A DNA stretch of 64,000 bases from positions 28,697 to 92,696 of the forward strand of contig NZ_JAJJPA010000025.1 of the NCBI RefSeq assembly GCF_020907985.1, in the 5' to 3' direction. The notes under the pieces are model-generated. The model worked only from the letters and a program-made list of their open reading frames with translations, had not been told where the DNA came from and did not search any database. The position numbers and the translations under genes are program-made. The stretch comes from Kitasatospora humi (GTDB lineage: Bacteria; Actinomycetota; Actinomycetes; Streptomycetales; Streptomycetaceae). Below, piece after piece: positions 33,694 to 44,645 of this stretch (its first letter is position 1; every line of letters begins with the position of its first letter).

Positions 33694-35008
33694 CGCTGCC
33701 TCCCCTGAATCCGCCCCCGCCGCAGCGGTGCGACCGCCAAGTCCAGTGTCTCGCCAGGCTGGTGGGTCACCACCGGCACCCCCTTGTTGCGCAGGGCGAA
33801 CCGGATCGCCTCGCGGTCGGCACGCCACAACTGCCCGGCCCACACCTCGTCCTGGTCCGACGGATCCACCGCCGGCTCGCCGAACGGGATCTCCACCGCC
33901 ACCAGCGGATTGCCCCGATCGGACAAGTCGCCGAGCACGTCGAGGATCCGCTGGTCGGCCAGCGGCGTGAACGCGTACACCAACGCACCCGCCGGCAGCG
34001 CCCGCGGCGGCAGGCGGTGCAGATCAGGCGTGCGGTACCCGAGGTCCTTGCGCACCTCCAGCACGCTCTCCACGATCCGGTAGAACTGCCGCTCCCCGGA
34101 ACCGGCTTGCAACCAGCGCAACTTGCCGCCGACCGAGATCACGCCGATCCGGTCATGGGTGCGCAGGTACGCCCTGGTCAGACCGGCGGCCGCGCGCACC
34201 GTCTCGTCGAGCGTGGAGGTCCCGGAAACGGGGTCCGCCAGATCGCCCAGCGCGTCCAGCAGCATCACGGTGTCCACCGCCCGTTCCGCGCCGAACTCGT
34301 TGATCTGGATGCTGCCGCGCCGGGTGGTGGACGGCCAGTGGATCCGGCGCTGCCGCTCGCCCCAGACGTGCGGGCGCACCCCGACGACCTCCACTCCTTC
34401 ACCCGCCTGCCGCGAGGCGTGCTCGCCGAGCCGCTCGGGCAGTCGGACCGGGATCGGAGTGAGCCCGGCGGCGGTGGGCGCCGGGAAGACGTCCACCTCG
34501 CCCAGCTCCACCCGCACCGTGCGGCGGGCCAAGCCACCGCCGTCGTAGAGGTCCAGGTCGACGGTGCCCACCGTCCAGCGGCCCCAGCGGGCGGCGGTGA
34601 ACTCCAACTCCACGGCGGCGGCGCCGACTCGCTGCTCCCGCAGGGTCAGTCCGGGCCCCGGGGTGAAGCCCGGGTCGAGCAGGCCGACCTCCCCGTCATG
34701 GGCGACGCTGATCCGGGCGGTGACCGTCTCGCCCTCGAAGCAGCGGCTGGGCGTCACCTCGGCGGTGGCCGACACCTTGGCGGGCCTGGTCCGTCCGGGT
34801 GCGGCCAGTACCACCAGCACCACCGGGCCGGCCGCCAGCGCGAGCAGCCAGGGCCGGCCGGTGAGCAGGGCGGCGGCCGCGGCGGTCACGGCCACGGTCA
34901 GCAGGCGCAGCGTGCGCTCGGCGGTCCGCCAGCCGCTCGGCGGCGGTGCGGGCAACTCGCTGAGCGCCAACGTCGGTTGGTCGCGCTGCTCCGGCGCGGT
35001 GGTGCTCA

Positions 35009-35009
<1 letters not shown>
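33690..35009 (-). CDS. DUF58-domain protein
   Basis: 439 aa from the ATG at 35009, which overlaps the moxR stop as TGATG. Two N-terminal membrane segments (LLTVAVTAAAAALLTG, WLLALAAGPVVLVVLAA) precede the DUF58 region with VGVRPHVWGERQRRIHWPST and a vWA-like DTVMLLDALGD. DUF58 proteins work with MoxR ATPases in assembly or stress processes at the membrane. Confidence 0.92.
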
Positions 35010-36174
<1,165 letters not shown>

Positions 36175-36178
<4 letters not shown>

Positions 36179-36678
36179 AGCGCGTCGAGCCGGTCGATCA
36201 GCGCGCCGAGCCGGTCGGGCGGGAGGGTGGTGGACGGGGGCGGCTGCGCCGGGTCGATCCAGGGCCAGAGGTCCGCACCGACCAGGGCCGCGGCCTTGAC
36301 GGGCTCGGTGTGCAGCGACACCCCGTGGCGCTCGGAGAGCCGGGCGGCGTACAGGCGTTGCAGCTGGGGGCGGAGCGAGCTGGGGTAGCCGTCCGGGTCC
36401 GACCCGCCGCGCAGGATCCAGTACCAGTCGCCGATGCCCGGCACCCGGGTGGTCATCAGCCGGGCATCGCGTCGGTATCCGCTGTCCTCCGACGCCGCGC
36501 CGATCACGTAGCGGCCGGTCAGCAGTGCGACGGCGCCCAGCACCGCGCTGCCCAGGCCGAGCGCGGGCAGCCCGCCGACCAGTCCCAGCACCAGTTCGCT
36601 GCCGGCCGCCACGGGCAGGAGCAGGGTCAGCGAGTGCCGCACCGACCCGACGTCGTCAGTGGTGTCGCGATCGGGCAT
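36175..36678 (-). CDS. Small membrane protein of the MoxR cluster
   Basis: 167 aa. Overlaps both neighbours (TGATG at its start, GTGA at its end). One hydrophobic hairpin is seen: LTLLLPVAAGSELVLGLVGG and LGSAVLGAVALLTGRYVIGA. The rest is cytoplasmic with VPGIGDWYWILRGGSDPDGY. I do not recognise the domain; the context suggests a structural partner of the DUF58/DUF4129 proteins. Confidence 0.8.
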
Positions 36679-37667
36679 CAGCAGACCCCCTCAGCAGGTT
36701 GCGCCGGCGCCAGGTGCCGGGCGATCGTGTCGAGGGCAGCGCGAGCACGCTCGAGCTCCGGCGAGCCCATCGGGTGGTGGGAGTAGCGGGCCTCGTGGAA
36801 GAGCGCGGTCAGCGCGGTGCCGGCCGCGGTCGGCAACTGGCCGAGGGCCGCCGCGCGGGCAAGGAGATCGGAGGGGCTGTCCGCGACGCGGCGGGCGACT
36901 CCGGAGGCCGCGAGCGATTCCTCCATGGCCGCGTAGCATGCGATCACCGCGGCCCGGGCATCGGTCCCGAGCAGTGCCTGCCGCCCGGAGCCGACCGCTG
37001 CGGCCAGTTGCTCCTGCTCGTCGAGCACCCGGCTCGGCACCGGGGCGGGGTGGCGGGTGCGACGGCGCCCGCGGAAGGCGGTGAGCAGCAGGCGGCCGAC
37101 CAGTACGGCGAACGCCAGGACCAGGAGGGCGAGCACGACCGCGACCACGTTGCCGGTGGTGGCATGGCCGCCGCCGGAGGGCGGCCGGGGTGCCCCCGGG
37201 AGCTTCATCGCGGGAGCCCGCACGGCCAGGTCCGGCGGGACGGACCGGTGGTGGGCGTTCACGATGCCGAGCGCGGTGATCGGAAGCACCACCGCGAAGG
37301 TCAGCAGCAGCCACGCCGCCACGCTGGTGAGCCGCTCGGCCCGGGGTGTCAGGCCGCTCAGGTGGCGGACCGCCGCGCGGTAGTCCCGGCTCAGCGTCCC
37401 CACCACGATCGCCCAGCCGATGCCCAGCACCGCCACCCAGCCGGACGATCGGCCCAGCGGAGCGCCGCCCGTGCTGAACAGGCCGGTGGCCGGCCGCAGC
37501 ATCAGCGCCGCGAACGCCAATCCGACCACCGCGGCCAGCGTCAGCGCCGCACGCAGCGTGCGGCGGTCGTCCGGCGCCGGTTCGGGGCCCGGTGCGGCGC
37601 CCGGTGGACTTGGCGGCGCGTCCGACCGCGCCTCGGCACGGGCGGTCCAAACGTTCGATCCGGTCAT
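36678..37667 (-). CDS. DUF4129-domain membrane protein
   Basis: 329 aa. Four membrane segments (ALTLAAVVGLAFAALML, WVAVLGIGWAIVVGTL, SVAAWLLLTFAVVLPITALG, VVAVVLALLVLAFAVLVG) and a C-terminal DUF4129 region: ARAAVIACYAAMEESLAASG, then SPSDLLARAAAL and LTALFHEARYSHHPM. It is the first gene of the MoxR operon and is divergent from signal peptidase I. Confidence 0.88.
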   Translation of the reverse strand: MTGSNVWTARAEARSDAPPSPPGAAPGPEPAPDDRRTLRAALTLAAVVGLAFAALMLRPATGLFSTGGAPLGRSSGWVAVLGIGWAIVVGTLSRDYRAAVRHLSGLTPRAERLTSVAAWLLLTFAVVLPITALGIVNAHHRSVPPDLAVRAPAMKLPGAPRPPSGGGHATTGNVVAVVLALLVLAFAVLVGRLLLTAFRGRRRTRHPAPVPSRVLDEQEQLAAAVGSGRQALLGTDARAAVIACYAAMEESLAASGVARRVADSPSDLLARAAALGQLPTAAGTALTALFHEARYSHHPMGSPELERARAALDTIARHLAPAQPAEGVC

Positions 37668-37900
37668 GCGTGTGTTGTTCCCCCCGGGTGCGGGACCGCG
37701 TCGGCGTGTGGACGCAGCGGCCCGGCAGGACCGCAGGTCCGCACAGCTCGCGCGGGACTGTCAGCACCCGCAACATACACGCGGTGCCGGGCCGAACTAC
37801 GATGGGCCACCGGTGGCCGCGGTCGGGAACTGTCGCTCGTTCAGCTACCTGGGTGCTGTCGTACCGGCACACCGTCAGCTGGGATGACTGGGGGAGTGGC

Positions 37901-38722
37901 ATGGCCGTTGATCAGGTCGAACGCGGTCGAAGCCGGTGGAGACGGCATCGAGGAGCCGCCACGGGGCGCCCCAAGCGGAAGCAGCGGCCGTTCTGGCAGG
38001 AGCTGCCGATCCTGGTGGTGCTGGCCGTCCTGCTGGCCCTCATCATCAAGACCTTCTTCGTCCAGGCCTTCTCGATACCCTCCGAGTCGATGCAGAACAC
38101 CCTGCAACCGGGCGACCGGGTGCTGGTGGACAAGTTCACCCCGTGGTTCGGTGCCACGCCGGAGCGCGGCGACGTGGTGGTCTTCAAGGACCCGGACGGC
38201 TGGCTCAAGGGCGAGGGTCAGCAGGTGGACCACCCCAACGCCTTCCAGCAGGCGCTGAGCTTCATCGGGCTGATGCCGGGAGCCGGGGACGAGGACTTGA
38301 TCAAGCGGGTGATCGCGGTCGGCGGGGACACCGTGCAGTGCGACCAGGGTCAGCCGGTCCGGGTCAACGGCACGGCGCTGACCGAGCCGTACGTCTTCCC
38401 CGGCGCGACGCCGTGCGACGACTTTCCGGTGGGCACGATCACGGTGCCCAAAGGCAAGCTGTGGGTGATGGGCGACCACCGCAACGACTCCTCCGACTCG
38501 CGGTTCCACCACAAGTTCGGACCGGGTGACGGCTTCGTGCCGGAATCGGACGTGGTCGGGCGGGCGTTCGCGGTGGCCTGGCCGCTCTCCCGCTGGTCCA
38601 CCCTCCCCGTCCCGGCCACCTTCCAGCAGCACTCGCTGGCCGCGTCGACCGCCATGAGCTCGGCGGCGACGGTACCCGTGCTGTTCTGGTACCGCCGCCG
38701 CACCCGGCCGCCAGGACGCTGA
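37901..38722 (+). CDS. lepB: Signal peptidase I
   Basis: 273 aa from the ATG at 37901 (GGGGGAG just upstream). One N-terminal membrane segment (ILVVLAVLLALIIKTFFVQA) then the catalytic Ser63 in SIPSESMQNTL and Lys135 in DLIKRVIAVGGDTV, with MGDHRNDSSDSRF (box E). It cleaves signal peptides outside the membrane. It is a lone copy here and not one of the usual four-gene sip cluster. A second hydrophobic stretch near the C-terminus is present. Confidence 0.95.
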   Translation: MAVDQVERGRSRWRRHRGAATGRPKRKQRPFWQELPILVVLAVLLALIIKTFFVQAFSIPSESMQNTLQPGDRVLVDKFTPWFGATPERGDVVVFKDPDGWLKGEGQQVDHPNAFQQALSFIGLMPGAGDEDLIKRVIAVGGDTVQCDQGQPVRVNGTALTEPYVFPGATPCDDFPVGTITVPKGKLWVMGDHRNDSSDSRFHHKFGPGDGFVPESDVVGRAFAVAWPLSRWSTLPVPATFQQHSLAASTAMSSAATVPVLFWYRRRTRPPGR

Positions 38723-38728
38723 CGAGCG

Positions 38729-39460
38729 TCAACGGGCCCGCAGGAACTCCCGGTTGAGTGTGCCGATCGCGTCCAGTCCGATCCCCTTCGGGCACGCGGT
38801 GGCGCACTCACCGGTGTTGGTGCAGCCGCCGAACCCCTCGCTGTCCATGGCGGCCACCATCGACCGCACCCGGGAGCGCCGCTCCGGCGCGCCCTGCGGC
38901 AGCAGGTTGAGGTGCACCACCTTGGCCGCGGTGAAGAGCATCGCCGAGCCGTTCGGGCAGGCCGCCACGCAGGCGCCGCAACCGATGCACTCGGCGTGCT
39001 CGAAGGCCCGGTCGGCGGCCTCCTTGGGCACCGGTACGGCGTGCGCGTCCGGGGCGCTGCCGGTGGGGGCGGTGATGTAGCCGCCGGCGCCGATGATCCG
39101 GTCGAAGGCGGAGCGGTCCACCACCAGGTCCTTGATCACCGGGAAGGCCGCGGACCGCCACGGCTCCACGTCGATGGTGTCGCCGTCCGTGAAGTGCCGC
39201 ATGTGCAACTGGCAGGTGGTCGTGCGTTCCGGGCCGTGCGGCCGGCCGTTGATCACCATGCTGCAGGCACCGCAGATGCCCTCGCGGCAGTCGTGGTCGA
39301 ACGCGACCGGCTGGTCGCCGCGCAGGATCAGCTCCTCGTTGAGGATGTCCAGCATCTCCAGGAACGACATGTCCTCGGTGATGCCGCCGACCTGGTAGAC
39401 GGTCATCTCGCCTGGCGCGTCCGGTCCGGGCTGCCGCCAGATCCGCAGGGTGAGGTTCAT
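38729..39460 (-). CDS. sdhB: Succinate dehydrogenase/fumarate reductase iron-sulfur subunit
   Basis: 243 aa; its ATG overlaps the flavoprotein stop (ATGA). Cysteine sets for three clusters: HDCREGICGACSMVINGR ([2Fe-2S]), ECIGCGACVAACPNG ([4Fe-4S]) and GCTNTGECATACPKGI ([3Fe-4S]). Transfers electrons from FAD to the membrane quinone site. Confidence 0.95.
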   Translation of the reverse strand: MNLTLRIWRQPGPDAPGEMTVYQVGGITEDMSFLEMLDILNEELILRGDQPVAFDHDCREGICGACSMVINGRPHGPERTTTCQLHMRHFTDGDTIDVEPWRSAAFPVIKDLVVDRSAFDRIIGAGGYITAPTGSAPDAHAVPVPKEAADRAFEHAECIGCGACVAACPNGSAMLFTAAKVVHLNLLPQGAPERRSRVRSMVAAMDSEGFGGCTNTGECATACPKGIGLDAIGTLNREFLRAR

Positions 39461-41421
39461 GCGTAGCTCCGCTGGGTGGGGTGGACGTGGTCGAAGACGA
39501 GCTCTTCACGATGGAGCACCGGCGGGCCGGAGGGGTTGAACTCCCAGGCGGCGGAGTAGCCGAACTCCTCGTCACGGCGGGCGGCTTCACCGTCAGGGGT
39601 CTGGCTCTCGACCCTGAAGTGGCCGCCGCAGGACTCGGCGCGGTGCAGCGCGTCCAGGCACATCAGCTCGGCCAGCTCGAAGTAGTCGACCAGCCGATTG
39701 GCCTTCTCCAGCGACTGGTTGAGCTCCTCGCCGGTACCGGGCACCTTGAGCCGACGCCAGAACTCGGCGCGCAGCTCGGGGATCCGCTCCAGCGCCTTGC
39801 GCAGGCCGGCCGCCGAGCGGGCCATGCCGCACTCGTCCCACAGCAGTTCGCCGAGCTCGCGGTGGAACGAGTCGGGGGTGCGGTCGCCGTTCACCGCGAG
39901 CAGCGCGGCCAGGCGGTCGGCGGCCTCGGTCGCGACTGCCTCGACCTCGGGGTGGTCCGGAGTCAGCGGAACCGCCGGGGTGCGGGCCAGGTAGTCGTTG
40001 AGGGTCGGCGGCAGCACGAAGTAGCCGTCGGCCAGGCCCTGCATCAGGGCGCTCGCGCCGAGTCGATTGGCGCCGTGGTCCGAGAAGTTGGCCTCGCCGA
40101 TCGCGAACAGGCCCGGGATGGTGGTCTGCAGGTCGTAGTCGACCCAGAGACCGCCCATGGTGTAGTGGATCGCCGGGTAGATCCGCATCGGCACCTGGTA
40201 CGGGTCCTCGGCGGTGATCCGCTGGTACATGTCGAAGAGGTTGCCGTACCGCTCCGCCACGGTGTCCCGGCCGAGCCGGGCGATGGCGTCCGCGAAGTCC
40301 AGGTAGACCCCCTGCCCGCCCGGGCCGACGCCGCGCCCCTCGTCGCAGACCGCCTTGGCAGCCCGGGAGGCGATGTCGCGGGGGACCAGGTTGCCGAACG
40401 AGGGGTACATCCGCTCCAGGTAGTAGTCCCGCTCGGCCTCCGGGATGGCGTTCGGCGGCCGGGTGTCACCCGCCGCCTTGGGCACCCAGATCCGGCCGTC
40501 GTTGCGCAGCGACTCGCTCATCAGGGTCAGTTTGGACTGGTGGTCGCCGGAGCGCGGGATGCAGGTCGGGTGGATCTGGGTGAAGCACGGGTTGGCGAAG
40601 TAGGCGCCGCGCCGGTGAGCGCGCCAAATCGCCGTGGCATTGGAGTTCTTGGCGTTGGTGGAGAGGTAGAAGACGTTGCCGTAGCCGCCGGTGGCCAGCA
40701 CCACCGCGTCCGCGAGATGGGTCTCCAGCTTGCCGGTGACCAGGTCGCGCGCGACGATGCCGCGCGCTCGCCCGTCCACCACCACCAGGTCCAGCATCTC
40801 CGTGCGGGCGTGCAACTCCACGTTGCCGGCGGCGATCTGGCGGGACAGCGCCTGGTACGCGCCGAGCAGCAGCTGCTGCCCGGTCTGGCCACGGGCGTAG
40901 AAGGTGCGGGACACCTGCACCCCGCCGAACGAGCGGGTGTCCAGCAGCCCGCCGTACTCCCGGGCGAACGGCACACCCTGGGCCACGCACTGGTCGATGA
41001 TCTCCACCGAGACCTGGGCGAGCCGGTGCACATTGGACTCGCGGGCCCGGAAGTCCCCGCCCTTGACGGTGTCGTAGAACAGCCGGCGGATCGAGTCGCC
41101 GTCGTTGCGGTAGTTCTTGGCCGCATTGATGCCGCCCTGGGCGGCGATCGAGTGAGCCCGCCGCGGGGAGTCCTGGAAGCAGAACTGGACGACGCGGTAG
41201 CCCTGTTCGGCCAGCGTGGCCCCGGCCGCCCCGCCGGCCAGGCCGGTGCCCACCACGATCACCGTGCGGCCGCGCCGGTTGGCCGGGTTGACTAGCTTGG
41301 CCTCGAACCGCCGCCGGTCCCAGCGCTCTTCGATCGGCCCGTCCGGCGCCTTGGTGTCGGCGATCGGGGCGCCGACGGTGTAGTGCTCGTACCCCTGGTT
41401 GCTGCTCACTTGAATGCTCAC
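39457..41421 (-). CDS. sdhA: Succinate dehydrogenase/fumarate reductase flavoprotein subunit
   Basis: 654 aa from the GTG at 41421, which overlaps the cytochrome b stop by GTGA; the longer upstream frame is a shadow. FAD motif VIVVGTGLAGGAAGATLAEQ, covalent FAD His in RAHSIAAQGGINAAKN, and active-site regions FTQIHPTCIPR and ANFSDHGANRLGASALMQG. Oxidises succinate or reduces fumarate at the inner face of the membrane. Confidence 0.95.
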   Translation of the reverse strand: MSIQVSSNQGYEHYTVGAPIADTKAPDGPIEERWDRRRFEAKLVNPANRRGRTVIVVGTGLAGGAAGATLAEQGYRVVQFCFQDSPRRAHSIAAQGGINAAKNYRNDGDSIRRLFYDTVKGGDFRARESNVHRLAQVSVEIIDQCVAQGVPFAREYGGLLDTRSFGGVQVSRTFYARGQTGQQLLLGAYQALSRQIAAGNVELHARTEMLDLVVVDGRARGIVARDLVTGKLETHLADAVVLATGGYGNVFYLSTNAKNSNATAIWRAHRRGAYFANPCFTQIHPTCIPRSGDHQSKLTLMSESLRNDGRIWVPKAAGDTRPPNAIPEAERDYYLERMYPSFGNLVPRDIASRAAKAVCDEGRGVGPGGQGVYLDFADAIARLGRDTVAERYGNLFDMYQRITAEDPYQVPMRIYPAIHYTMGGLWVDYDLQTTIPGLFAIGEANFSDHGANRLGASALMQGLADGYFVLPPTLNDYLARTPAVPLTPDHPEVEAVATEAADRLAALLAVNGDRTPDSFHRELGELLWDECGMARSAAGLRKALERIPELRAEFWRRLKVPGTGEELNQSLEKANRLVDYFELAELMCLDALHRAESCGGHFRVESQTPDGEAARRDEEFGYSAAWEFNPSGPPVLHREELVFDHVHPTQRSYA

Positions 41422-42152
41422 TTGACGGCTCCCGTCATCACGGCGATCGGCACGGCGAGGAACCCGGCGGTCAACGCGAACGCCAGCAGGTCGGCGCAGG
41501 CCTTCAGCGCCCGGTCGCGGCGCGGGTTGTTGAGGCCCAGGGTCTGGGCGGCGCTCCAGAAGCCGTGCCGGACGTGCATCCCGAGGGCCAGCATCGCCAG
41601 GCAGTAGATGACGCCGCTGTACCAGGTGTGGAAGCTCGCCACCACGTTCTCGTACGGGTGGCCGGGCTCGGCCTTCGGGTTCACGGTCAGGGTGGTGAGG
41701 TCCAGGATGTGCCAGACGATGAAGAGCGCCAGGATCACCCCGCCCCAGCGCATCGTCCGGGTCGCGTAGCTGCTCCGGGCCCGCCGGTGCCGGTAGCCGG
41801 TCGGCCGGGCCCGCAGGTCGCGGCGGCTCAGCTGGTAGGCGGCCGTCGCGTGCACCAGCACGGCGGCCAGCAGTACCAGGCGGGCGATCCAGAGGAACCA
41901 CTCGTGCCCGAGGAAGGGCTGCCCGATGGTGCGCAGCCAGGCCGCGTAGCCGTTCAGGTCGGCCGGACCGAAGAAGATCTTCAGGTTCCCGATCATGTGA
42001 AGGACCAGGTAGCCGAGCAGCACCAGGCCGCTCACCGCCATGGCCGCCTTCTTGCCGACGGTCGAGTTCCACACGACGGCCACCGCACTGCGGCTGTCCG
42101 CGGGCGTGCCGCGTTCGCTGGAGCGTTCGGTGCGCTCACTCGTCAGAGCCAT
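41418..42152 (-). CDS. sdhC: Succinate dehydrogenase cytochrome b subunit
   Basis: 244 aa from the ATG at 42152; an ATG at 42182 is also in frame. Five membrane segments with candidate heme His residues in YLVLHMIGNLKIF, VLVHATAAYQLS, IVWHILDLTT and MHVRHGFW. This is the single-subunit di-heme type found with menaquinone. First gene of sdhCAB and divergent from a LysR gene. Confidence 0.93.
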   Translation of the reverse strand: MALTSERTERSSERGTPADSRSAVAVVWNSTVGKKAAMAVSGLVLLGYLVLHMIGNLKIFFGPADLNGYAAWLRTIGQPFLGHEWFLWIARLVLLAAVLVHATAAYQLSRRDLRARPTGYRHRRARSSYATRTMRWGGVILALFIVWHILDLTTLTVNPKAEPGHPYENVVASFHTWYSGVIYCLAMLALGMHVRHGFWSAAQTLGLNNPRRDRALKACADLLAFALTAGFLAVPIAVMTGAVK

Positions 42153-42210
42153 GAACACGACGGTAGGCAGCGCGGCCATCATCCGTCCAAGACATCTTTC
42201 AGCTCGTGAC

Positions 42211-42227
42211 GATAGGCAGCACCTATC
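42211..42227. promoter_or_regulatory. LysR-type binding site candidate
   Basis: GATAGG (42211-42216) and CCTATC (42222-42227) are separated by 5 bp in the gap between sdhC and lysR, 9 bp before the lysR start. This fits an autoregulatory LysR site. Confidence 0.55.
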
Positions 42228-42235
42228 ATGGCCTC

Positions 42236-43183
42236 ATGCAGCTCCAGCAACTGCGCTACTTCGCCGCCGTCGCCGACACCCGTCACTTCACCCGCGCCGC
42301 CGAGCGCCTGCGCGTCGCCCAGCCCTCGCTCTCCCAGCAGATCCGCTCCCTGGAGCGCGAGCTGGGCGCGGAGCTGTTCCACCGCGGTCGCGGCGACACG
42401 GCCCTCACCGACGCCGGTCAGGCACTGCTGCCGCTGGCCAGACGCATCCTGGCGGACGCCGAGAGCGCCCGCAGCGCGGTGCAGGAAGTCGTCCAGCTGC
42501 GGCGCGGCCGGGTGCGGCTCGGAGCCCCGCCGAGCCTGTGCAGCAGCCTGGTGCCGGACGTGCTGCGCGCCTACCGCGCCCGCCACCCGGGCGTCGAACT
42601 GCTGGTCGACGAGGGCGGCTCCCGCGACCTGGCGAGCACCCTGGCCGCCGGCGAACTCGACCTGGCGCTGGTGATCACCCGGCCGAGCGGCGAACGGCCG
42701 CCGGGCATGGCGCTCACCGAGCTGCTCCACGAGGACCTGGTGCTGGTCTCGGACCGCCCGCTGCGCCGCCGCCGCATCCGGATCGAAGACCTGCGCGGCC
42801 GACCGCTGGTGATGTTCCGCGAGGGCTACGACCTGCGCGAGGCCACCCTGGCAGCCTGCCGGGCGGCCGGCTTCGACCCCGAATTCGCCGTCGAGGGCGG
42901 TGAGATGGACGCGGTGCTGGGCTTCGTCCGGGCCGGCCTGGGCCCGGCCGTGGTCCCCGGCATGGTCGCGGCCCGCAGCGGCCTGGCGGTCACCCCGTTC
43001 GCCGACCCCGCGATGGGCCGCACCATCGCCCTGGCCCACGGCGCCGAGCTCCCCCTCACCCGCGCGGCAGCCGCCCTGCGCGAGGCGCTGCTCGGCTACC
43101 TGCGCGACGCGGGCGAGGCCGGCGCGCTGCCGCCGGGCACCCGGTTGCTGCCGCTCGACACCGCACCCGCGAGTAGCAGCTGA
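42236..43183 (+). CDS. LysR-family regulator
   Basis: 315 aa from the ATG at 42236. Winged helix LRYFAAVADTRHFTRAAERL and RVAQPSLSQQIRSLERELGA, then a periplasmic-binding-like effector domain (RVRLGAPPSLCSSLVPDVLR, PLVMFREGYDLREATLAACR). Likely controls sdhCAB and itself; the effector is unknown. Confidence 0.93.
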   Translation: MQLQQLRYFAAVADTRHFTRAAERLRVAQPSLSQQIRSLERELGAELFHRGRGDTALTDAGQALLPLARRILADAESARSAVQEVVQLRRGRVRLGAPPSLCSSLVPDVLRAYRARHPGVELLVDEGGSRDLASTLAAGELDLALVITRPSGERPPGMALTELLHEDLVLVSDRPLRRRRIRIEDLRGRPLVMFREGYDLREATLAACRAAGFDPEFAVEGGEMDAVLGFVRAGLGPAVVPGMVAARSGLAVTPFADPAMGRTIALAHGAELPLTRAAAALREALLGYLRDAGEAGALPPGTRLLPLDTAPASSS

Positions 43184-43371
43184 GCCCGATCGCGCCGGCC
43201 GGCCTGCGGATGCCGGGGCCGCGAAGGACGCTCTCCTCAGTGCGGAGGCGTGCGGCAAACCGACCCGGTCCTGGCGCACGGGTGTTGGGCCGTCCGGTGG
43301 CGAAGTGACGCAAGGGACGGCGCACTTGAACCACAGGCAGGATCCTCGCGCTTGCCCGTACACTGCCGGAC

Positions 43372-43767
43372 ATGGCATGCCGCATCAGTGAACTGGTCAT
43401 CGACGCCGCCGACCCCGAGCGGCTCGCCGCGTTCTGGAGCGAGGTCCTCGACTACGTCGAACTCGGCCGGGAGGAGGACGGAAGCATCGAGATCGGGCCG
43501 CCCGGCATCGGATTCGGCGGCCCGCAGCCGACCCTCGTCATCAGCCCCAGCCGCGACCGCCGGGCCGGGAAGCTCCGACTGCACATCGATGTCAACGCCA
43601 CCGACCGGGACCAGGACGCCGAGTTAAAGCGGCTGCTCGCCCTCGGCGCCAAGCGCGTCGACGTCGGCCAGACCGGCACCGAGAGCTGGCACGTCCTGGC
43701 CGACCCCGAAGGCAATGAGTTCTGCCTCCTGCACGCCCGGATCCAGCCCGTGGCGTCAGCCCGTTGA
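43372..43767 (+). CDS. VOC family protein with a TTA codon
   Basis: 131 aa. Typical single VOC module: ISELVIDAADPERLAAFWSE, LRLHIDVNATDRDQDAELKR, and WHVLADPEGNEFCLLHARI. His and Glu ligands are in LHIDV and EFCLL. Leu85 (43624-43626) is encoded by TTA, so translation would need the bldA tRNA. Function unknown. Confidence 0.88.
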   Translation: MACRISELVIDAADPERLAAFWSEVLDYVELGREEDGSIEIGPPGIGFGGPQPTLVISPSRDRRAGKLRLHIDVNATDRDQDAELKRLLALGAKRVDVGQTGTESWHVLADPEGNEFCLLHARIQPVASAR

Positions 43768-43782
43768 GTCGCTGAGCCGCCC

Positions 43783-44493
43783 TCAGCGGCAAGCCTGTCG
43801 GCTGTGCGTCGGCGCATCCGCGGCGCGTTCGCCGAGCAGTAGTGCGGCGACCGCCTCCGGGGCCTCGTGCATCGCGTCGTGGCCGGTCGGGAGTTCGTGG
43901 ACCTGCCACCCGGGATCGGCCTGGAGCCGTGTGCGGAGTTCGGCGAACGGCGTCCGGTGCTTCCATCCCGAGCAGTAGACGAACTCCCGACGGGGGATCC
44001 GGTCGACCGCGCCGGTGAGCCGGATCGATTGCAGGAAGGAGGCGAGGGGGTGGGGACGGCGGCGCGGATCGCCTCCGTCCGGCGGTCGGACGGCGTAGCC
44101 GGTGGCCGCGGCGCCGGCAGCGAACACTCCCCGGAAGTGCGAGTTCGTCGACGACCAGCACGACTCGCCGTCGCGCGGTACGTAGGCGTCGAGATGCACC
44201 AGTCGTGAGATCCGGCCGCCGGCGCGGTCGGCGGCGGCGGCGATCACCATCCCGGCGTAGCTGTGGCCGACCAGCGTCGCGCTGGTGATGCGGTGGCGAT
44301 CGAGGAGCCGCAACACGTCGTCGGCGTGCGTGTCGAGGTTGGCGGTCGCGACCGTCGCGTTGTCGTCGTCCGGCCGCAGACCGGTCAGGGTCAGGGCGTG
44401 AACGGCATGACCGGCACGCTCCAGCAGCGGAACCACCGCCTCGAACGCCCAGGAGCCCTTCCAAGCGCCGGGAACAAGGACGAACGTCGCCAT
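43783..44493 (-). CDS. Alpha/beta hydrolase
   Basis: 236 aa from the ATG at 44493. Begins MATFVLVPGAWKGSWAFEAV (oxyanion loop). Nucleophile elbow GHSYAGMVI with Ser, and the His in LPTGHDAMHEAPEAVAALL. Similar to salicylate-esterase-like hydrolases. Divergent from an AraC-type regulator that probably controls it. Confidence 0.9.
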   Translation of the reverse strand: MATFVLVPGAWKGSWAFEAVVPLLERAGHAVHALTLTGLRPDDDNATVATANLDTHADDVLRLLDRHRITSATLVGHSYAGMVIAAAADRAGGRISRLVHLDAYVPRDGESCWSSTNSHFRGVFAAGAAATGYAVRPPDGGDPRRRPHPLASFLQSIRLTGAVDRIPRREFVYCSGWKHRTPFAELRTRLQADPGWQVHELPTGHDAMHEAPEAVAALLLGERAADAPTHSRQACR

Positions 44494-44624
44494 GCGTTTC
44501 TCCCTCTGCCTCAATCCGGTGCACCGAGGCACGCTGCCCCGATGACATGTGGTTCCGTCGGACGCTCTGCGCGACCGGCACCACGCGGCATGCAGGAAGT
44601 CTCGCCAGAGCAAGGGGTGGCTTG

Positions 44625-44634
44625 CTACCGGTAG
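44625..44634. promoter_or_regulatory. Short palindrome before the AraC gene
   Basis: CTACCGGTAG is a perfect 10-bp palindrome ending 11 bp before the araC-type start. It may be an operator, but the ribosome binding site is expected in the same place, so this is tentative. Confidence 0.35.
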
Positions 44635-44645
44635 GCTGCCAACTG

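Noticed and set aside
39481..41295. Long plus-strand frame opposite sdhA
   Set aside because: Antisense shadow of a clear flavoprotein gene.
41422..42072. 5' extension of sdhA to an ATG at 42072
   Set aside because: It runs opposite frame through sdhC; the GTGA overlap at 41418-41421 marks the true start.
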